Shown one piece after another: positions 53,915 through 62,504 of a stretch of DNA of 64,000 nucleotides (position 1 is the first letter of the stretch; every line of letters starts with the position of its first letter). The notes beneath the pieces were generated by a model. It was not told the origin of the DNA. It did no database searches and was given only the letters and a program-made list of their open reading frames with translations. The translations under genes were made by a program, and so were the position numbers. The DNA is from Candidatus Thalassarchaeaceae archaeon (GTDB lineage: Archaea; Thermoplasmatota; Poseidoniia; Poseidoniales; Thalassarchaeaceae). The stretch spans positions 1-64,000 of the forward strand of contig JAQXEZ010000014.1 in assembly GCA_029250605.1 (NCBI GenBank). Direction: 5' to 3'.

Positions 53915-54320
53915 TGGTTTTCGGAACCCATCGCTTGCTGTGGACTCTATTTGCCTCAGGAATGGTGGAGAAGAGGTTCTCCTAATCAGAAGAGGGCGCT
54001 CTCCTTGGAAAGGGAAGCTTGCATTCCCCGGAGGTTTCGTCGACTATGGGGAGGACCCTGAAATCGCAGCACTAAGGGAGCTTCTAGAGGAGACTGGGGT
54101 AGAAGGTCGAAATCCACAACTGTATGCTGTGAAAGGCAGCCCGGATAGGGACCCTAGGAAACACATAGTTTCAATATTCTACATGATCCATGTTGACGGA
54201 GAATCTGAGCCCGAGGCTGGAGATGATGCCGCAGAAGCAGAATGGGTGAATGTGAATAGTATCTCATCTGAAGATATAGCTGGTGACCACTTCGATATAA
54301 TCGAGCAACTTCGCAAGTAA
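53907..54320 (+). CDS. Nudix hydrolase (ADP-ribose pyrophosphatase-like)
   Basis: This 137-residue protein has a complete Nudix box ([17 protein letters not shown] followed by LLEETGV). Nudix enzymes hydrolyse nucleoside diphosphates linked to another group. The sequence [10 protein letters not shown] resembles archaeal ADP-ribose pyrophosphatases, but the substrate is not certain. The GTG start at 53907 overlaps uppS by 8 bp. Confidence 0.88.
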   Translation: MSDGFRNPSLAVDSICLRNGGEEVLLIRRGRSPWKGKLAFPGGFVDYGEDPEIAALRELLEETGVEGRNPQLYAVKGSPDRDPRKHIVSIFYMIHVDGESEPEAGDDAAEAEWVNVNSISSEDIAGDHFDIIEQLRK

Positions 54321-54349
54321 ACCTAAACACGGAACCTCTTGGCAGATGT

Positions 54350-54766
54350 ATGAGCAAGAAACTGGAGATTGACACTGGAGAGCCGAAACTAGGACCCTAT
54401 ACACCTGGAATATCCGTCAAAGACCACATCTGGCTATCTGGCCAAATTGCAGTAGATTGGGGTGATGACATAGAATCCCAAACATCTGGTGTTCTTGCTA
54501 AGATCGATGACTTGCTTGCTGCGGCGAACAGCTCCAAGGCCGACCTCGTCAAGGTGACCATCCTGATGACTGACATTGATTTCTATTCTAAGATTAACGA
54601 GATTTATTCGGACTGGCTTACTGAAACAATCCCCCCTGCCAGAGCTGCCTACGAAGTCCCAAAACTCCCGGGTGAAGCACTGGTGGAGATTGTTTGTGAG
54701 GCATTCAGGAATTCGGGAGAATACAGTACCGATTTCACTGCAGAACTTGAGGAGGCCCTGGTATAG
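54350..54766 (+). CDS. ridA: RidA/YjgF-family protein
   Basis: This 138-residue protein has the RidA pattern: IWLSGQIAVDWGDDIESQ, LVKVTILMTDIDFYSKINEIY and PARAAYEVPKLPGEALVEI. RidA hydrolyses reactive enamine/imine intermediates from amino-acid metabolism. The conserved Arg in PPARAA is present. It overlaps the cupin gene by 1 bp. Confidence 0.9.
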   Translation: MSKKLEIDTGEPKLGPYTPGISVKDHIWLSGQIAVDWGDDIESQTSGVLAKIDDLLAAANSSKADLVKVTILMTDIDFYSKINEIYSDWLTETIPPARAAYEVPKLPGEALVEIVCEAFRNSGEYSTDFTAELEEALV

Positions 54767-55128
54767 TGAAAATTGATGATATCATTGTGAAAAGGTTCGA
54801 GTCTCCGGATGAGGTTAGGGCATTCGAGAAGGGCAAGTTCGAGGTTGTTCACTTTGAGAGTATGACAATCGGAAGGGCCACTTACTACCCAGGATGGAAG
54901 TGGTCAGAAGATGTGTCTCCGATTTCCGGGACTGATTTCTGCGAGGTCGAGCATTTGGGAATGGTCGTCTCCGGGGTAGCGACCTGTGCTTTCAAAGATG
55001 GAGAAGTCCACGAATTGAAGGCTGGTGACCTGTTCTACGTGGGCCCAGAACCCCATGACAGTTGGGTAGTTGGTGACGAGGATTACGTTTCTCTGCATTT
55101 CCATGGGGCAGAGGAATATGCGAAGTGA
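54766..55128 (+). CDS. Single-domain cupin protein
   Basis: This 120-residue protein is a small beta-barrel cupin. Motif 1-like sequence is near GWKWSEDVSPISGTDFCEVEHLG and motif 2 near GDLFYVGPEPHDSW. Putative metal ligands His63 and His98 are visible, but the usual full His/His/Glu/His set is not clear. The GTG start overlaps the ridA stop by 1 bp, so the two are co-translated. The substrate is unknown. Confidence 0.75.
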   Translation: MKIDDIIVKRFESPDEVRAFEKGKFEVVHFESMTIGRATYYPGWKWSEDVSPISGTDFCEVEHLGMVVSGVATCAFKDGEVHELKAGDLFYVGPEPHDSWVVGDEDYVSLHFHGAEEYAK

Positions 55129-55175
55129 AAATTTCTATACTTATGCAATTGCGAGAGTCGAATAGGAGGGGTTGA

Positions 55176-56561
55176 ATGAGTGTTTTCAAGGCTTATGACA
55201 TCAGGGGAATTGCCGGAGATGAATTAGATGTTGAATTCTCTGAACGACTAGGTAAGGCTATTGCTACCCACCTAGGAGCAAAGAGCGTCTCCTTAGTAAG
55301 AGACATTCGCGAGTCCAGTCCAAGTTACCACGAGGCATTCGTAAGCGGACTTAGGTCGGTGGGAGCGGATGTCATTGATCTGGGAATCTCTACTACAGGT
55401 GTCCTATACAGGTCGACGGTTGATCTTCCTGTGGATGTCGCAGTAGCCATCACTGCTAGCCACAACCCACCCCAATACAACGGTTTCAAGATATGCCAGG
55501 GAAAAATGCCACTAGGGGGGGAGGCCTTGCAAGATATCAGGAGGACCTTCGAAGCTGGTGAGTTCAGAACTGGCGATGGCTCCTACCGCCATATGAGTGA
55601 CTACGAGGATTCCTACATCGAGTCAATTGTGAGTAGTGTGGGAACGCCCTCGAGAAATGTCAGAGTAGTGCTGGATTGTGGGAATGCTGTTCCTGGACCA
55701 TTGGCACTTAGGACTCTTGAGAGGCTAGGGGTAGATGTAATCCCAATCTACTGTGACTGGGATAATTCGTTTCCAAACCATCCTCCCGACCCAACGAGGC
55801 AGGAGAACATGGTCGACCTTGGAAAGGCAGTAGTCGAAAACGGTGCAGAGTTCGGAATCGGAATGGATGGCGACGGGGATCGCTTGGGAGTGGTAGATGA
55901 AAATGGTAATTTTATTCATCCTGACAGGTTGATGGGGATATTTGTCAAAGACGTGCTGGAGGAAACCGATGAAGAATCTTCAGAGGAAGAGAGGACCATC
56001 TTCTTCGATGTCAAGTGTAGCATGGCTCTGGAGGAATCAATCCTTGGATTCGGTGGGATTCCCAAGATGGTCAGAACTGGTCATACTTTCATGAAGTTGG
56101 AGTTGAGGAATAATCCTGGTTCGCCGATGGCAGGGGAAATGTCTGGCCACTTCTTCATGAATGACCACTGGGATGGCTTTGATGATTCCATATACAACGC
56201 CGCTAGACTCCTGAAGATCGTGAGTATGGACCCTGCTCCCGACAAGGGGGGGGTCAATTTCTCAGAAAGGTTCGATTTCATGCCCGAGTATCCCTCAACT
56301 GATGAGGGGAAGGTCCCACTAGACGGAGAGAGAGAAGAGGTGATGGCTGCTGTTAAGCAGGCATATTCAGATATGGAATTCTCAGAAGTTGATGGGGTCA
56401 GAGTCAGGTATGAACGAGGTTGGTTCCTCTGTCGCCCCAGTAATACGGAGCCGATTCTGGTGATGAGGGCTGAGGCCAAGGATCAGTCCTCCTTGGAGGA
56501 AATCCTAGCAGATATAGAAGACAGGATTGGTCATGTCGCCGATATTGGCAAGCTAAAGTGA
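55176..56561 (+). CDS. manB: Phosphomannomutase/phosphoglucomutase
   Basis: This 461-residue alpha-D-phosphohexomutase moves phosphate between C1 and C6 of glucose or mannose. The phosphoserine loop ITASHNPPQYNG, the metal loop GMDGDGDRLGVVDENG, the sugar-binding GEMSGHFF and the phosphate-binding RPSNTEPILVMRAEA are intact. An AGGAGGGG ribosome-binding site precedes ATG 55176. It supplies sugar-1-phosphates for glycan assembly, consistent with uppS upstream. Confidence 0.94.
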   Translation: MSVFKAYDIRGIAGDELDVEFSERLGKAIATHLGAKSVSLVRDIRESSPSYHEAFVSGLRSVGADVIDLGISTTGVLYRSTVDLPVDVAVAITASHNPPQYNGFKICQGKMPLGGEALQDIRRTFEAGEFRTGDGSYRHMSDYEDSYIESIVSSVGTPSRNVRVVLDCGNAVPGPLALRTLERLGVDVIPIYCDWDNSFPNHPPDPTRQENMVDLGKAVVENGAEFGIGMDGDGDRLGVVDENGNFIHPDRLMGIFVKDVLEETDEESSEEERTIFFDVKCSMALEESILGFGGIPKMVRTGHTFMKLELRNNPGSPMAGEMSGHFFMNDHWDGFDDSIYNAARLLKIVSMDPAPDKGGVNFSERFDFMPEYPSTDEGKVPLDGEREEVMAAVKQAYSDMEFSEVDGVRVRYERGWFLCRPSNTEPILVMRAEAKDQSSLEEILADIEDRIGHVADIGKLK

Positions 56562-56628
56562 GACGCTAAGTGGCAGTCATCTGTTTCACCGATTCTCTTA
56601 TGTCAGTATCCAAGGTGGGCGCTTCGCT

Positions 56629-56705
56629 GCCACTGTAGCTTAGCCCGGTAGAGCGTCTGATTCGTAATCAGAAGGCCGAGAGTTCGAATCTCCCCAGTGG
56701 CTCCA
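56629..56705 (+). tRNA. tRNA-Thr (CGT)
   Basis: The acceptor stem GCCACTG/CAGTGGC, discriminator T73 and encoded CCA (56703-56705) are clear. The D-arm pairs GCTT with GAGC and the anticodon stem TCTGA pairs with TCAGA. The loop TTCGTAA gives anticodon CGT. No intron is present. The T-stem GAGAG/CTCCC has one A-C mismatch (position 50-64). The convergent pgk stop codon begins on the next base. Confidence 0.93.
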
Positions 56706-57971
56706 TCATTGAGATAGTCCCAGTTTCCCTAGGTCATCACAATGCTTCCTATAGGAGTCTTTCAGAGATGCGATGACAGGCATTGGTTCGCCGGATAGGA
56801 AACTCATAGTTGAGCCACCACCCGTACTGTTGTGAGAAACCAGAGTCGCGGCTCCTCTGCTGTTCACCAACGCACTTGTGTGACCCCCTCCAATAATCGT
56901 CATTGCATTAGTCTCGGTGCACATATTGAGAATCTCGATAGTTCCGAAAGCAAATTCTGGAAGTTCGAAGTACGAAGCTGGGCCGTTCCATAGAATGCAC
57001 CCCGCATTCTCCACTAGTGGTTTGAGTGCTCTCAGAGTCTCTATCCCGACATCGTATATCGGGTCCTCTGTAGGTAGGTCATCAATGGAGAGGGGGGTTC
57101 GCCTCCCATCAGACTCGACGGCTACGTCAATTGGGAGGAATGCCTTCTCTGGGTGCTCTGAGAGTATCCTCTCAGCCATCTCCCATGCTATTTCGAAGTC
57201 ATCCCCAAGTGTATTACGGATGAAATCCCGGTTCCTCTCCCCGATATCGTTACCATTGATCCAGAGCATCAAATTACCGGTGACTCCGACAAAGGCTATT
57301 CTGTCTACTTCCCCCTTCGAGATGAGGTTCAAGGCTACCCTGACCGAGTCGTCGCATTTTGCTCCTCCAAGGATTGCGAGATACGGACTGGGAGGGTCCC
57401 TCAAGGCCGTCCTAAGGCTGCTAATCTCCTTCTCCATCAGAGTCCCTGCGATACACGGAAGTGAGTTTGTGAACCCGGTAAGGGTGGGTGATCTACGATG
57501 AGCTGCTGCAAATGCATCCGTGACGAATACATCTGAGACCGAGGAAAGTCTTGCTACAATGTCAGTTTCTTCAGTATCCTTGTTTGAGCTGTACTTTACG
57601 CCGTACTCTTCCTCGTTTCTCCTAACATTGTCTAGGAATATTATCTCTCCATCTGACATATTCTTAATCTGCTCGATTGCCTCATCCCCGCAGATATCTG
57701 GTACGAATTTGATTGGTCTCTCCAGAATCTCAGAAAGTCTCTCGCAATGCTTGGACATGCTTGTGAAATCGGATTTACCTGGTCTCGACTGATGTCCTAG
57801 TATCACCACCTTTGATGGTTCGAGGGCATCTAGAGTATCCACCACGCCCCTTAGCCTTCCATCATCGAGCAACCTCCCAGTAGAAGGTTCTAGAGGGGAG
57901 TTGACATCAACTCTGTAGAGAACGGTTCTCCCTTTTAGGTCAACGTCTTCGAGGGTGAGGACCCCTTCCAC
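56706..57971 (-). CDS. pgk: Phosphoglycerate kinase
   Basis: This glycolytic kinase has about 421 residues and interconverts 1,3-bisphosphoglycerate and 3-phosphoglycerate. The substrate loop LYRVDVNSPLE, the hinge-region GGAKCDDSVRVALNLI and the nucleotide loop GGGHTSALV are typical. The start is GTG 57971, preceded by GGAGGAG at close spacing, giving the normal archaeal length. A longer frame to 58163 would run through the divergent promoter and into the M24 gene. The stop codon abuts the tRNA-Thr CCA. Confidence 0.94.
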   Translation of the reverse strand: MEGVLTLEDVDLKGRTVLYRVDVNSPLEPSTGRLLDDGRLRGVVDTLDALEPSKVVILGHQSRPGKSDFTSMSKHCERLSEILERPIKFVPDICGDEAIEQIKNMSDGEIIFLDNVRRNEEEYGVKYSSNKDTEETDIVARLSSVSDVFVTDAFAAAHRRSPTLTGFTNSLPCIAGTLMEKEISSLRTALRDPPSPYLAILGGAKCDDSVRVALNLISKGEVDRIAFVGVTGNLMLWINGNDIGERNRDFIRNTLGDDFEIAWEMAERILSEHPEKAFLPIDVAVESDGRRTPLSIDDLPTEDPIYDVGIETLRALKPLVENAGCILWNGPASYFELPEFAFGTIEILNMCTETNAMTIIGGGHTSALVNSRGAATLVSHNSTGGGSTMSFLSGEPMPVIASLKDSYRKHCDDLGKLGLSQ

Positions 57972-58014
57972 GTCTCCTCCACTAGGAGTGTGGTTTTGGC
58001 CGTTTTGGATGAAT

Positions 58015-58025
58015 TTGTATATCCA
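58015..58025. promoter_or_regulatory. Possible TATA element between pgk and the M24 gene
   Basis: TTTGTATATCC is the most TATA-like stretch in the 98-bp divergent gap, about 45-50 bp from each start codon. It may serve one or both directions. Confidence 0.35.
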
Positions 58026-58069
58026 TTTGACCCAAAAATCCTTTCTGTCATGGCAATTCAAGACCGTAT

Positions 58070-59323
58070 GTGGAATGGGATACGTCGACTCTAGTCGGGC
58101 CTGATGGGGAAGACTGGAGAGTACCCGTTTCGGAGTTAGAAAACAGACAGGAGAGGTTGTCAATTGCCTTGGCAGAGGAAGGAATCGAGTCTGCTTACAT
58201 TGAGGACCCCGTTGAGTTGTATTGGCTCACAGGCGGTCGTCAGAACTCTGCCATTCTGATGGGGGCTGAGGGCACTGACATACAAACGAGGCATCTAGTC
58301 CGCAGATCGGTTGCAAGAGCCTCATTCGAAGGAGGGGCGGATGACTGCCCGCACCTGACAGAAGAGCATCCCCGAATGAGGGAATTATCTGACATGTTGG
58401 CAAAGTTCGGATGCGTTCAGAGGCCAGCGATGACGGGTGCAAAGGTACCTCAGAGCCGATGGAGTTTCATCAATGGGAAGATGGAAGGCCTGGATGGGCC
58501 TTCTCGCGATTGCACGAATACCCTATTCAAACTGAGGGAGGTGAAATCGGAATGGGAGTTATCGATGATCCGGGAGAGCGGTGAGATCAACCGCTCCATG
58601 TTCGAGTCCATTCGCGAATCCGGCGGTACGGGGAAAACCGAGTTGGAGATGGCCGGTGTTGCTGAAGATGTCAGCAGGGCCTCGGGCTTCGGAGGGAGGA
58701 TTAGGATGAGGAAGTGGCCAATGGACTGCGACAGGGTAGTAATCGCTGCGGGAAGATCCGGGAGGGTCCCCTCGTTCTTCGATTCGGCTGTAGGTGGAGT
58801 TGGCGGTAGTCCGGTTTCCTCCCTTGGTGCCGGTTTCTCCAAGGTCAAGGAGGGCGAGCCGGTGCTGATTGACATTGTTCACGTTCACAGGGGGTATGTT
58901 TCCGATTGTACCAGGATGTTCCATTCTGGCCATCTAGGGGAGGAATGGCGGAACAGGTTGGATGACATGATTGAGATTGGGGCGATAGTCAGGAGAAGCC
59001 TGGGCAGGGGGGAAGACTGCTCGAGTGCGTGGATTGCGGGCAGGGAGGCTGCTGAGGAGATGGGGCATGGCGAGAACCTGATGGGGATTAGTCCCGAACA
59101 GGCAAGTTTCCTAGGCCATTCGGTTGGATTGGAGCTTGATGAGACCCCGGTTGTGGCAGAAGGGTTCGATCGCCCCCTCGAACTGGGAGGGACTATGGCA
59201 ATAGAACCGAAGGTGATCCACGAAGAGGGAGCGATTGGGATCGAGGACACCTGGTCTAGGACCGTTGAGGGAATGGAATGCCTCACATCAGGAGATAGGC
59301 TCCCTAGTTTGATTCAGTGGTAG
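58070..59323 (+). CDS. M24-family metallopeptidase (Xaa-Pro peptidase-like)
   Basis: This 417-residue protein has a creatinase-like N-terminal domain and a pita-bread M24 domain. The five metal ligands are present: two Asp in VLIDIVHVHRGYVSDCTR, His in GHSVGLELDE, Glu in MAIEPKVI and Glu in IGIEDTW. It probably cleaves X-Pro dipeptides inside the cell. The start is GTG 58070. The next gene starts at its stop codon. Confidence 0.87.
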   Translation: MEWDTSTLVGPDGEDWRVPVSELENRQERLSIALAEEGIESAYIEDPVELYWLTGGRQNSAILMGAEGTDIQTRHLVRRSVARASFEGGADDCPHLTEEHPRMRELSDMLAKFGCVQRPAMTGAKVPQSRWSFINGKMEGLDGPSRDCTNTLFKLREVKSEWELSMIRESGEINRSMFESIRESGGTGKTELEMAGVAEDVSRASGFGGRIRMRKWPMDCDRVVIAAGRSGRVPSFFDSAVGGVGGSPVSSLGAGFSKVKEGEPVLIDIVHVHRGYVSDCTRMFHSGHLGEEWRNRLDDMIEIGAIVRRSLGRGEDCSSAWIAGREAAEEMGHGENLMGISPEQASFLGHSVGLELDETPVVAEGFDRPLELGGTMAIEPKVIHEEGAIGIEDTWSRTVEGMECLTSGDRLPSLIQW

Positions 59324-59325
59324 AC

Positions 59326-59619
59326 ATGAGTGGGGCCGCCGGAGCAGTTCATAGGACCGTAGCCAGGACTCTGAGGAAGCGCCGCGACCCTCATGGGAAG
59401 TCGATTACCGATCCATCAATACTGAAGGGCGTGGAGATAGATGACGCTGGAATTGTTGAGCTTTGGATAAGGCCGAGCAATCCACATTGTCCTTGTTGTC
59501 TCGATGATCTGATTGACCTAAGGGGGGAATTGAAGAAGCAGAGGGGCGTTCTCGCGTGTCATATCGAGATTATTGGAGTTCCACAATCGGATAGATGGAC
59601 AGCAGCAATCAATGAGTAG
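59326..59619 (+). CDS. MIP18/DUF59-like small protein
   Basis: This 97-residue protein resembles the Fe-S assembly-associated DUF59 (MIP18/SufT/PaaD) fold: 'VEIDDAGIVELWIRPSNPHCPC', a helix with LDDLIDLRGEL, and GVLACHIEIIGV. The cysteine cluster HCPCC is unusual in having three Cys/His close together and may bind iron or zinc. The start is ATG 59326, just after the M24 stop; a GTG at 59317 would overlap that gene. Assignment is tentative. Confidence 0.55.
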   Translation: MSGAAGAVHRTVARTLRKRRDPHGKSITDPSILKGVEIDDAGIVELWIRPSNPHCPCCLDDLIDLRGELKKQRGVLACHIEIIGVPQSDRWTAAINE

Positions 59620-59640
59620 TCTATGTTTCCAACTGGAAGT

Positions 59641-59766
59641 TCATTCTTCCCAGTTGTTCCTCTCCCCGACCTCAGCTAACTTCTGGGAGATTCTGGTGTA
59701 AAGCCACCATGACATTACTGAGATTCCGATTACAGACACAGTGAGGGAGACAATAAAGTCGGACAT
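59641..59766 (-). CDS. 41-residue single-pass membrane microprotein
   Basis: ATG 59766 begins MSDFIVSLTVSVIGISVMSW, one hydrophobic helix of about 18-20 residues. A basic/aromatic turn (WLYTRISQK) and an acidic tail ending NNWEE follow. It starts 7 bp after the stop of the zinc-ribbon gene on the same strand. Clear topology (positive-inside tail start, Trp at the interface) supports a real product, but the weak ribosome-binding site and short length leave doubt. Confidence 0.5.
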   Translation of the reverse strand: MSDFIVSLTVSVIGISVMSWWLYTRISQKLAEVGERNNWEE

Positions 59767-59773
59767 CCCGAAT

Positions 59774-60862
59774 TCACCGGTCCTCCCACCGAGTCCATCT
59801 TCCAGTCTGCTTGTTGAATCGCAGTCCGGCCTTCTTCATCCACTTGTTGAACTTCGTAGCCCCTGCTCCGGTGGCGATGATGAACTCCTCCCTGTCCTCC
59901 TGTGCCTGGATGTATCCCTTGGCGGCGATCGTCTGGTCTATCCACTCGTCGATGCTCATCAGGACCCCTGAGAGCGTGCTCGCTTCCAATGCGGCTTCCA
60001 GTTCCTCTGCCGAGGCACCTGCTGACTCCAGGTCCCTCATCATCAGATCCGTGATTGAGACGGCCTTGTCCTTCGTTGGTGGCTTGATGACTGGCATGCG
60101 TGGCTTCATCTTCGGATCGATTGTTATCCTGGATCCGTTGCTGAGTCTGCCTTCGACCGACTGGGCCATAGCAGCGTGGAACTCCTCCTCGCAATCCCAG
60201 CAGATGAATGAGAAGTCGGAGGGGCTTTCCATGATGTTGCTCCCTCTTGGGTCCATCTCCTCTCCGCAGTGTGGGCAGGCATGGAGGCAGAGGACCGGTG
60301 CGATCTTCCTCCGGAAGTCTACGATATCCTGTGGGGTCCCGGCGAGCTCGAGCATCTCGTGATCCCTTGCCGCCTCTAGTCCTCGGGTCTCTAGTTGATC
60401 CCTAAGCTTCGATCTCTGCTCGTCCTTAGATTCGTCATCGAGGTTGTTCTCCAGCTTGACGATCAGCTCGATCGTCTTGCCTAGCCTGTTCATCACGAGC
60501 TTCTTGTTTCTGAAATCCTCGACCCTTACGAGGCGCAGTTGTTCCTTCTTCTCCTGCAATTCCGCATAGATGTCTTTCTGCTCGCGCTTGAAGCGGGTCT
60601 CCTCGATCTTGTCTACCTTCTTCTTGTCATCAGAGAGGACATCGGCGAGGAACCGTTGCCTTCCCGAGGACCTTGGGCCCGCCTTTACTGCATCGAGAAC
60701 AGACTTTGCTACCTCTTTCTTGATGCCGTAGTTGTTGACTAGAGTCTCGGAGTCTAGGTTCTTGAGATCCCCAATCTTGATTCCTCCGTCGGAGAGGATT
60801 TGAGCGGTGGTCTCATCGATTCCCCTCCTCAACAGAGCGAGATAGGTGTCCTTCTTTGCCAC
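59774..60862 (-). CDS. Helix-hairpin-helix, coiled-coil and zinc-ribbon protein of unknown function
   Basis: This 362-residue protein starts with a helix-hairpin-helix-like segment (about 8-62: RRGIDETTAQILSDGGIKI, then LVNNYGIKKEVAKSVLDAV). A charged coiled coil (about 80-180) follows. Next is a two-CxxC zinc ribbon (ACPHCGEEMDPRG and ICWDCEEEFHAA, about 197-232). A C-terminal helical domain rich in Lys/Arg/Trp ends TGRWTRWEDR. The combination suggests nucleic-acid binding. It lies on the same strand as, and 94 bp after, the ksgA operon. The start is GTG 60862, preceded by GGGAGGGA. I do not recognise a family. Confidence 0.75.
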   Translation of the reverse strand: MAKKDTYLALLRRGIDETTAQILSDGGIKIGDLKNLDSETLVNNYGIKKEVAKSVLDAVKAGPRSSGRQRFLADVLSDDKKKVDKIEETRFKREQKDIYAELQEKKEQLRLVRVEDFRNKKLVMNRLGKTIELIVKLENNLDDESKDEQRSKLRDQLETRGLEAARDHEMLELAGTPQDIVDFRRKIAPVLCLHACPHCGEEMDPRGSNIMESPSDFSFICWDCEEEFHAAMAQSVEGRLSNGSRITIDPKMKPRMPVIKPPTKDKAVSITDLMMRDLESAGASAEELEAALEASTLSGVLMSIDEWIDQTIAAKGYIQAQEDREEFIIATGAGATKFNKWMKKAGLRFNKQTGRWTRWEDR

Positions 60863-60955
60863 TAAATCCCTCCCATTGGCTCAGGTAACATCTCCACCTA
60901 GGCTGACCCTCGGAAGGGGGGGGCCTCTATCAAGTCGATGTCAAATTGTCCAGAA

Positions 60956-61867
60956 TCACTCATATGAGGAGATTGCCGCAACAATCTTGATCCAGTCTTT
61001 TGGCTCTAGATTCTCTGGTCTTAGATCCACCCAACCGTCTTCTAACTCAGGGTGGTTGGAAGAGAGTAGTTTTGATGCTGATTTATTCCATCTGTCCCGG
61101 TGCCATCCAGATACTCTGGAGATCCTGGACGGTGATTTGGAAAGTAGGGTACTCATCTTCCTCCTTCGATTCGAGAAGCAGTGCCTGGTGATGATCCTGA
61201 ACAGTTGCTTGTTCGTCCCTTCTGCCTCCGGTCTGCTTGCTGGCTTCAGTACCACGAGCCTGGATTGCACGCGTGGGGATGGGCTGAATGAGCTTGGAGA
61301 GACCTTCATATCCATGGAGACATCGAAGTCTAGCCATAGATTCAACCCCAATGGGCCGATGTCATATGGGGCGGAGAACATCGCCATCCTCTGGGCAAAC
61401 TCCTCCTGGACAAGGAGAATGGAGAGTTGGATTGGTTCCGTGGAGTGGTATTTCGTGATTCTGTCAACTATTGGACTCGAGATTTGATAGGGGAGGTTTG
61501 AGATAACGTGGGTAATTCCTTTTGGCCATCTTTCTGAGACTGCATCTGCTTCCTCAAGAGTCAGGGATTCTTTGCTTTCTCGGAATACCCGCGTCAGATG
61601 TTCCACGGACTTCTTATCGATCTCTATTGCTGTGACGCTGGAGTCGCTTCGAAGTAGTGCTAGGGTTAGTGACCCCGGCCCTGGTCCGACCTCCAGCACA
61701 TGGGAATCATCTGAAAGAGGGGAGTCGAATTCTTCAGTAAGACGAATTGTCCTCTCGATTACCTCATCATCGATCAAGTAATGCTGACCAAGCGATTTGC
61801 TAGGACTTATCCGATCTCTGAGAAGGTCGACTAGAAGGCGAGTATCGAGGTCCTCCAACGGCTCCAT
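60956..61867 (-). CDS. ksgA: 16S rRNA dimethyladenosine transferase (KsgA/Dim1)
   Basis: This 303-residue methyltransferase dimethylates two adjacent adenines near the 3' end of 16S rRNA. It has SLGQHYLIDDEVIERTI, the SAM loop LEVGPGPGSLTLALL and the catalytic NLPYQISSPI. The C-terminal helical domain is present. It follows the DUF655 gene by 2 bp in the conserved archaeal order rpl21e-rpoF-DUF655-ksgA. Confidence 0.95.
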   Translation of the reverse strand: MEPLEDLDTRLLVDLLRDRISPSKSLGQHYLIDDEVIERTIRLTEEFDSPLSDDSHVLEVGPGPGSLTLALLRSDSSVTAIEIDKKSVEHLTRVFRESKESLTLEEADAVSERWPKGITHVISNLPYQISSPIVDRITKYHSTEPIQLSILLVQEEFAQRMAMFSAPYDIGPLGLNLWLDFDVSMDMKVSPSSFSPSPRVQSRLVVLKPASRPEAEGTNKQLFRIITRHCFSNRRRKMSTLLSKSPSRISRVSGWHRDRWNKSASKLLSSNHPELEDGWVDLRPENLEPKDWIKIVAAISSYE

Positions 61868-61868
61868 G

Positions 61869-62504
61869 TCACTGCTCTGTACGGACTAGCAAATCAAGTA
61901 AGCGGGGAGTCTGTGCAACATCCTCCATCTCCTTGACGTAACGTTCTGCTAGGAGTCTGATCGATTCAATGCCACAAGCTTCGTCGACATCTTCGAATGT
62001 TTGCCAACCCGCAATACCCCTCTTTTGGACCATTTGAATGGCCTTTGAGTTTCCAATGCCGGATAGTAACTGGAACGAGTGGAATTTCAAGGACATTGGT
62101 CCTGCACTGTTGTAGAATGAGATGTGCCTTTCTGGATCTGCTTGAATTGAACTGGAGAGACCTGAGATTAACTCTTGTTGCGAGGTCCCGCTGAGATCCT
62201 TGAGTCGCACTTCTGAGAGGGGTCCGATGCTTTCTGAGGAAATTTCGATTACCCCCCCTACGGATATTCCGTCTATGTTGCTTGCTCTTGCTCTTAGCAG
62301 GTACAAAGATGGTTCGCTAATGCATTGAATCTCGTGGCCGACTGGTCTTCTTTCTTGTATGTCAAGAATCCTCAGCCTAGCCTCTTTGTGGAGGGGGTCG
62401 TTGGCCTCCTCGCCGGGGTCTTTAGAATCCTCGGGCTGCATAATCTCCAGCCCCCCAGAATGGTTCTCCCTGATGAATGAGTTGTTTGAAAGTGGTTTGA
62501 TCAC
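61869..62504 (-). CDS. DUF655 family protein (helix-hairpin-helix, RNA-associated)
   Basis: This 211-residue protein matches the archaeal DUF655 family. It has an OB-like N-terminal part (RLRILDIQERRPVGHEIQ and SIGPLSEVRLKDLSG) and a C-terminal helix-hairpin-helix (FHSFQLLSGIGNSKAIQMVQ). Family members sit beside rpoF and ksgA across Euryarchaeota but have no proven function. The GTG start at 62504 overlaps the rpoF stop by 1 bp; ATG 62441 is an alternative that removes an unconserved N-terminus. Confidence 0.85.
   Translation of the reverse strand: MIKPLSNNSFIRENHSGGLEIMQPEDSKDPGEEANDPLHKEARLRILDIQERRPVGHEIQCISEPSLYLLRARASNIDGISVGGVIEISSESIGPLSEVRLKDLSGTSQQELISGLSSSIQADPERHISFYNSAGPMSLKFHSFQLLSGIGNSKAIQMVQKRGIAGWQTFEDVDEACGIESIRLLAERYVKEMEDVAQTPRLLDLLVRTEQ

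Noticed and set aside
57972-58163. N-terminal extension of phosphoglycerate kinase to position 58163
   Set aside because: The extra residues are not family-like and would run through the divergent promoter and the start of the M24 gene. GTG 57971 has a strong ribosome-binding site and gives the normal length.
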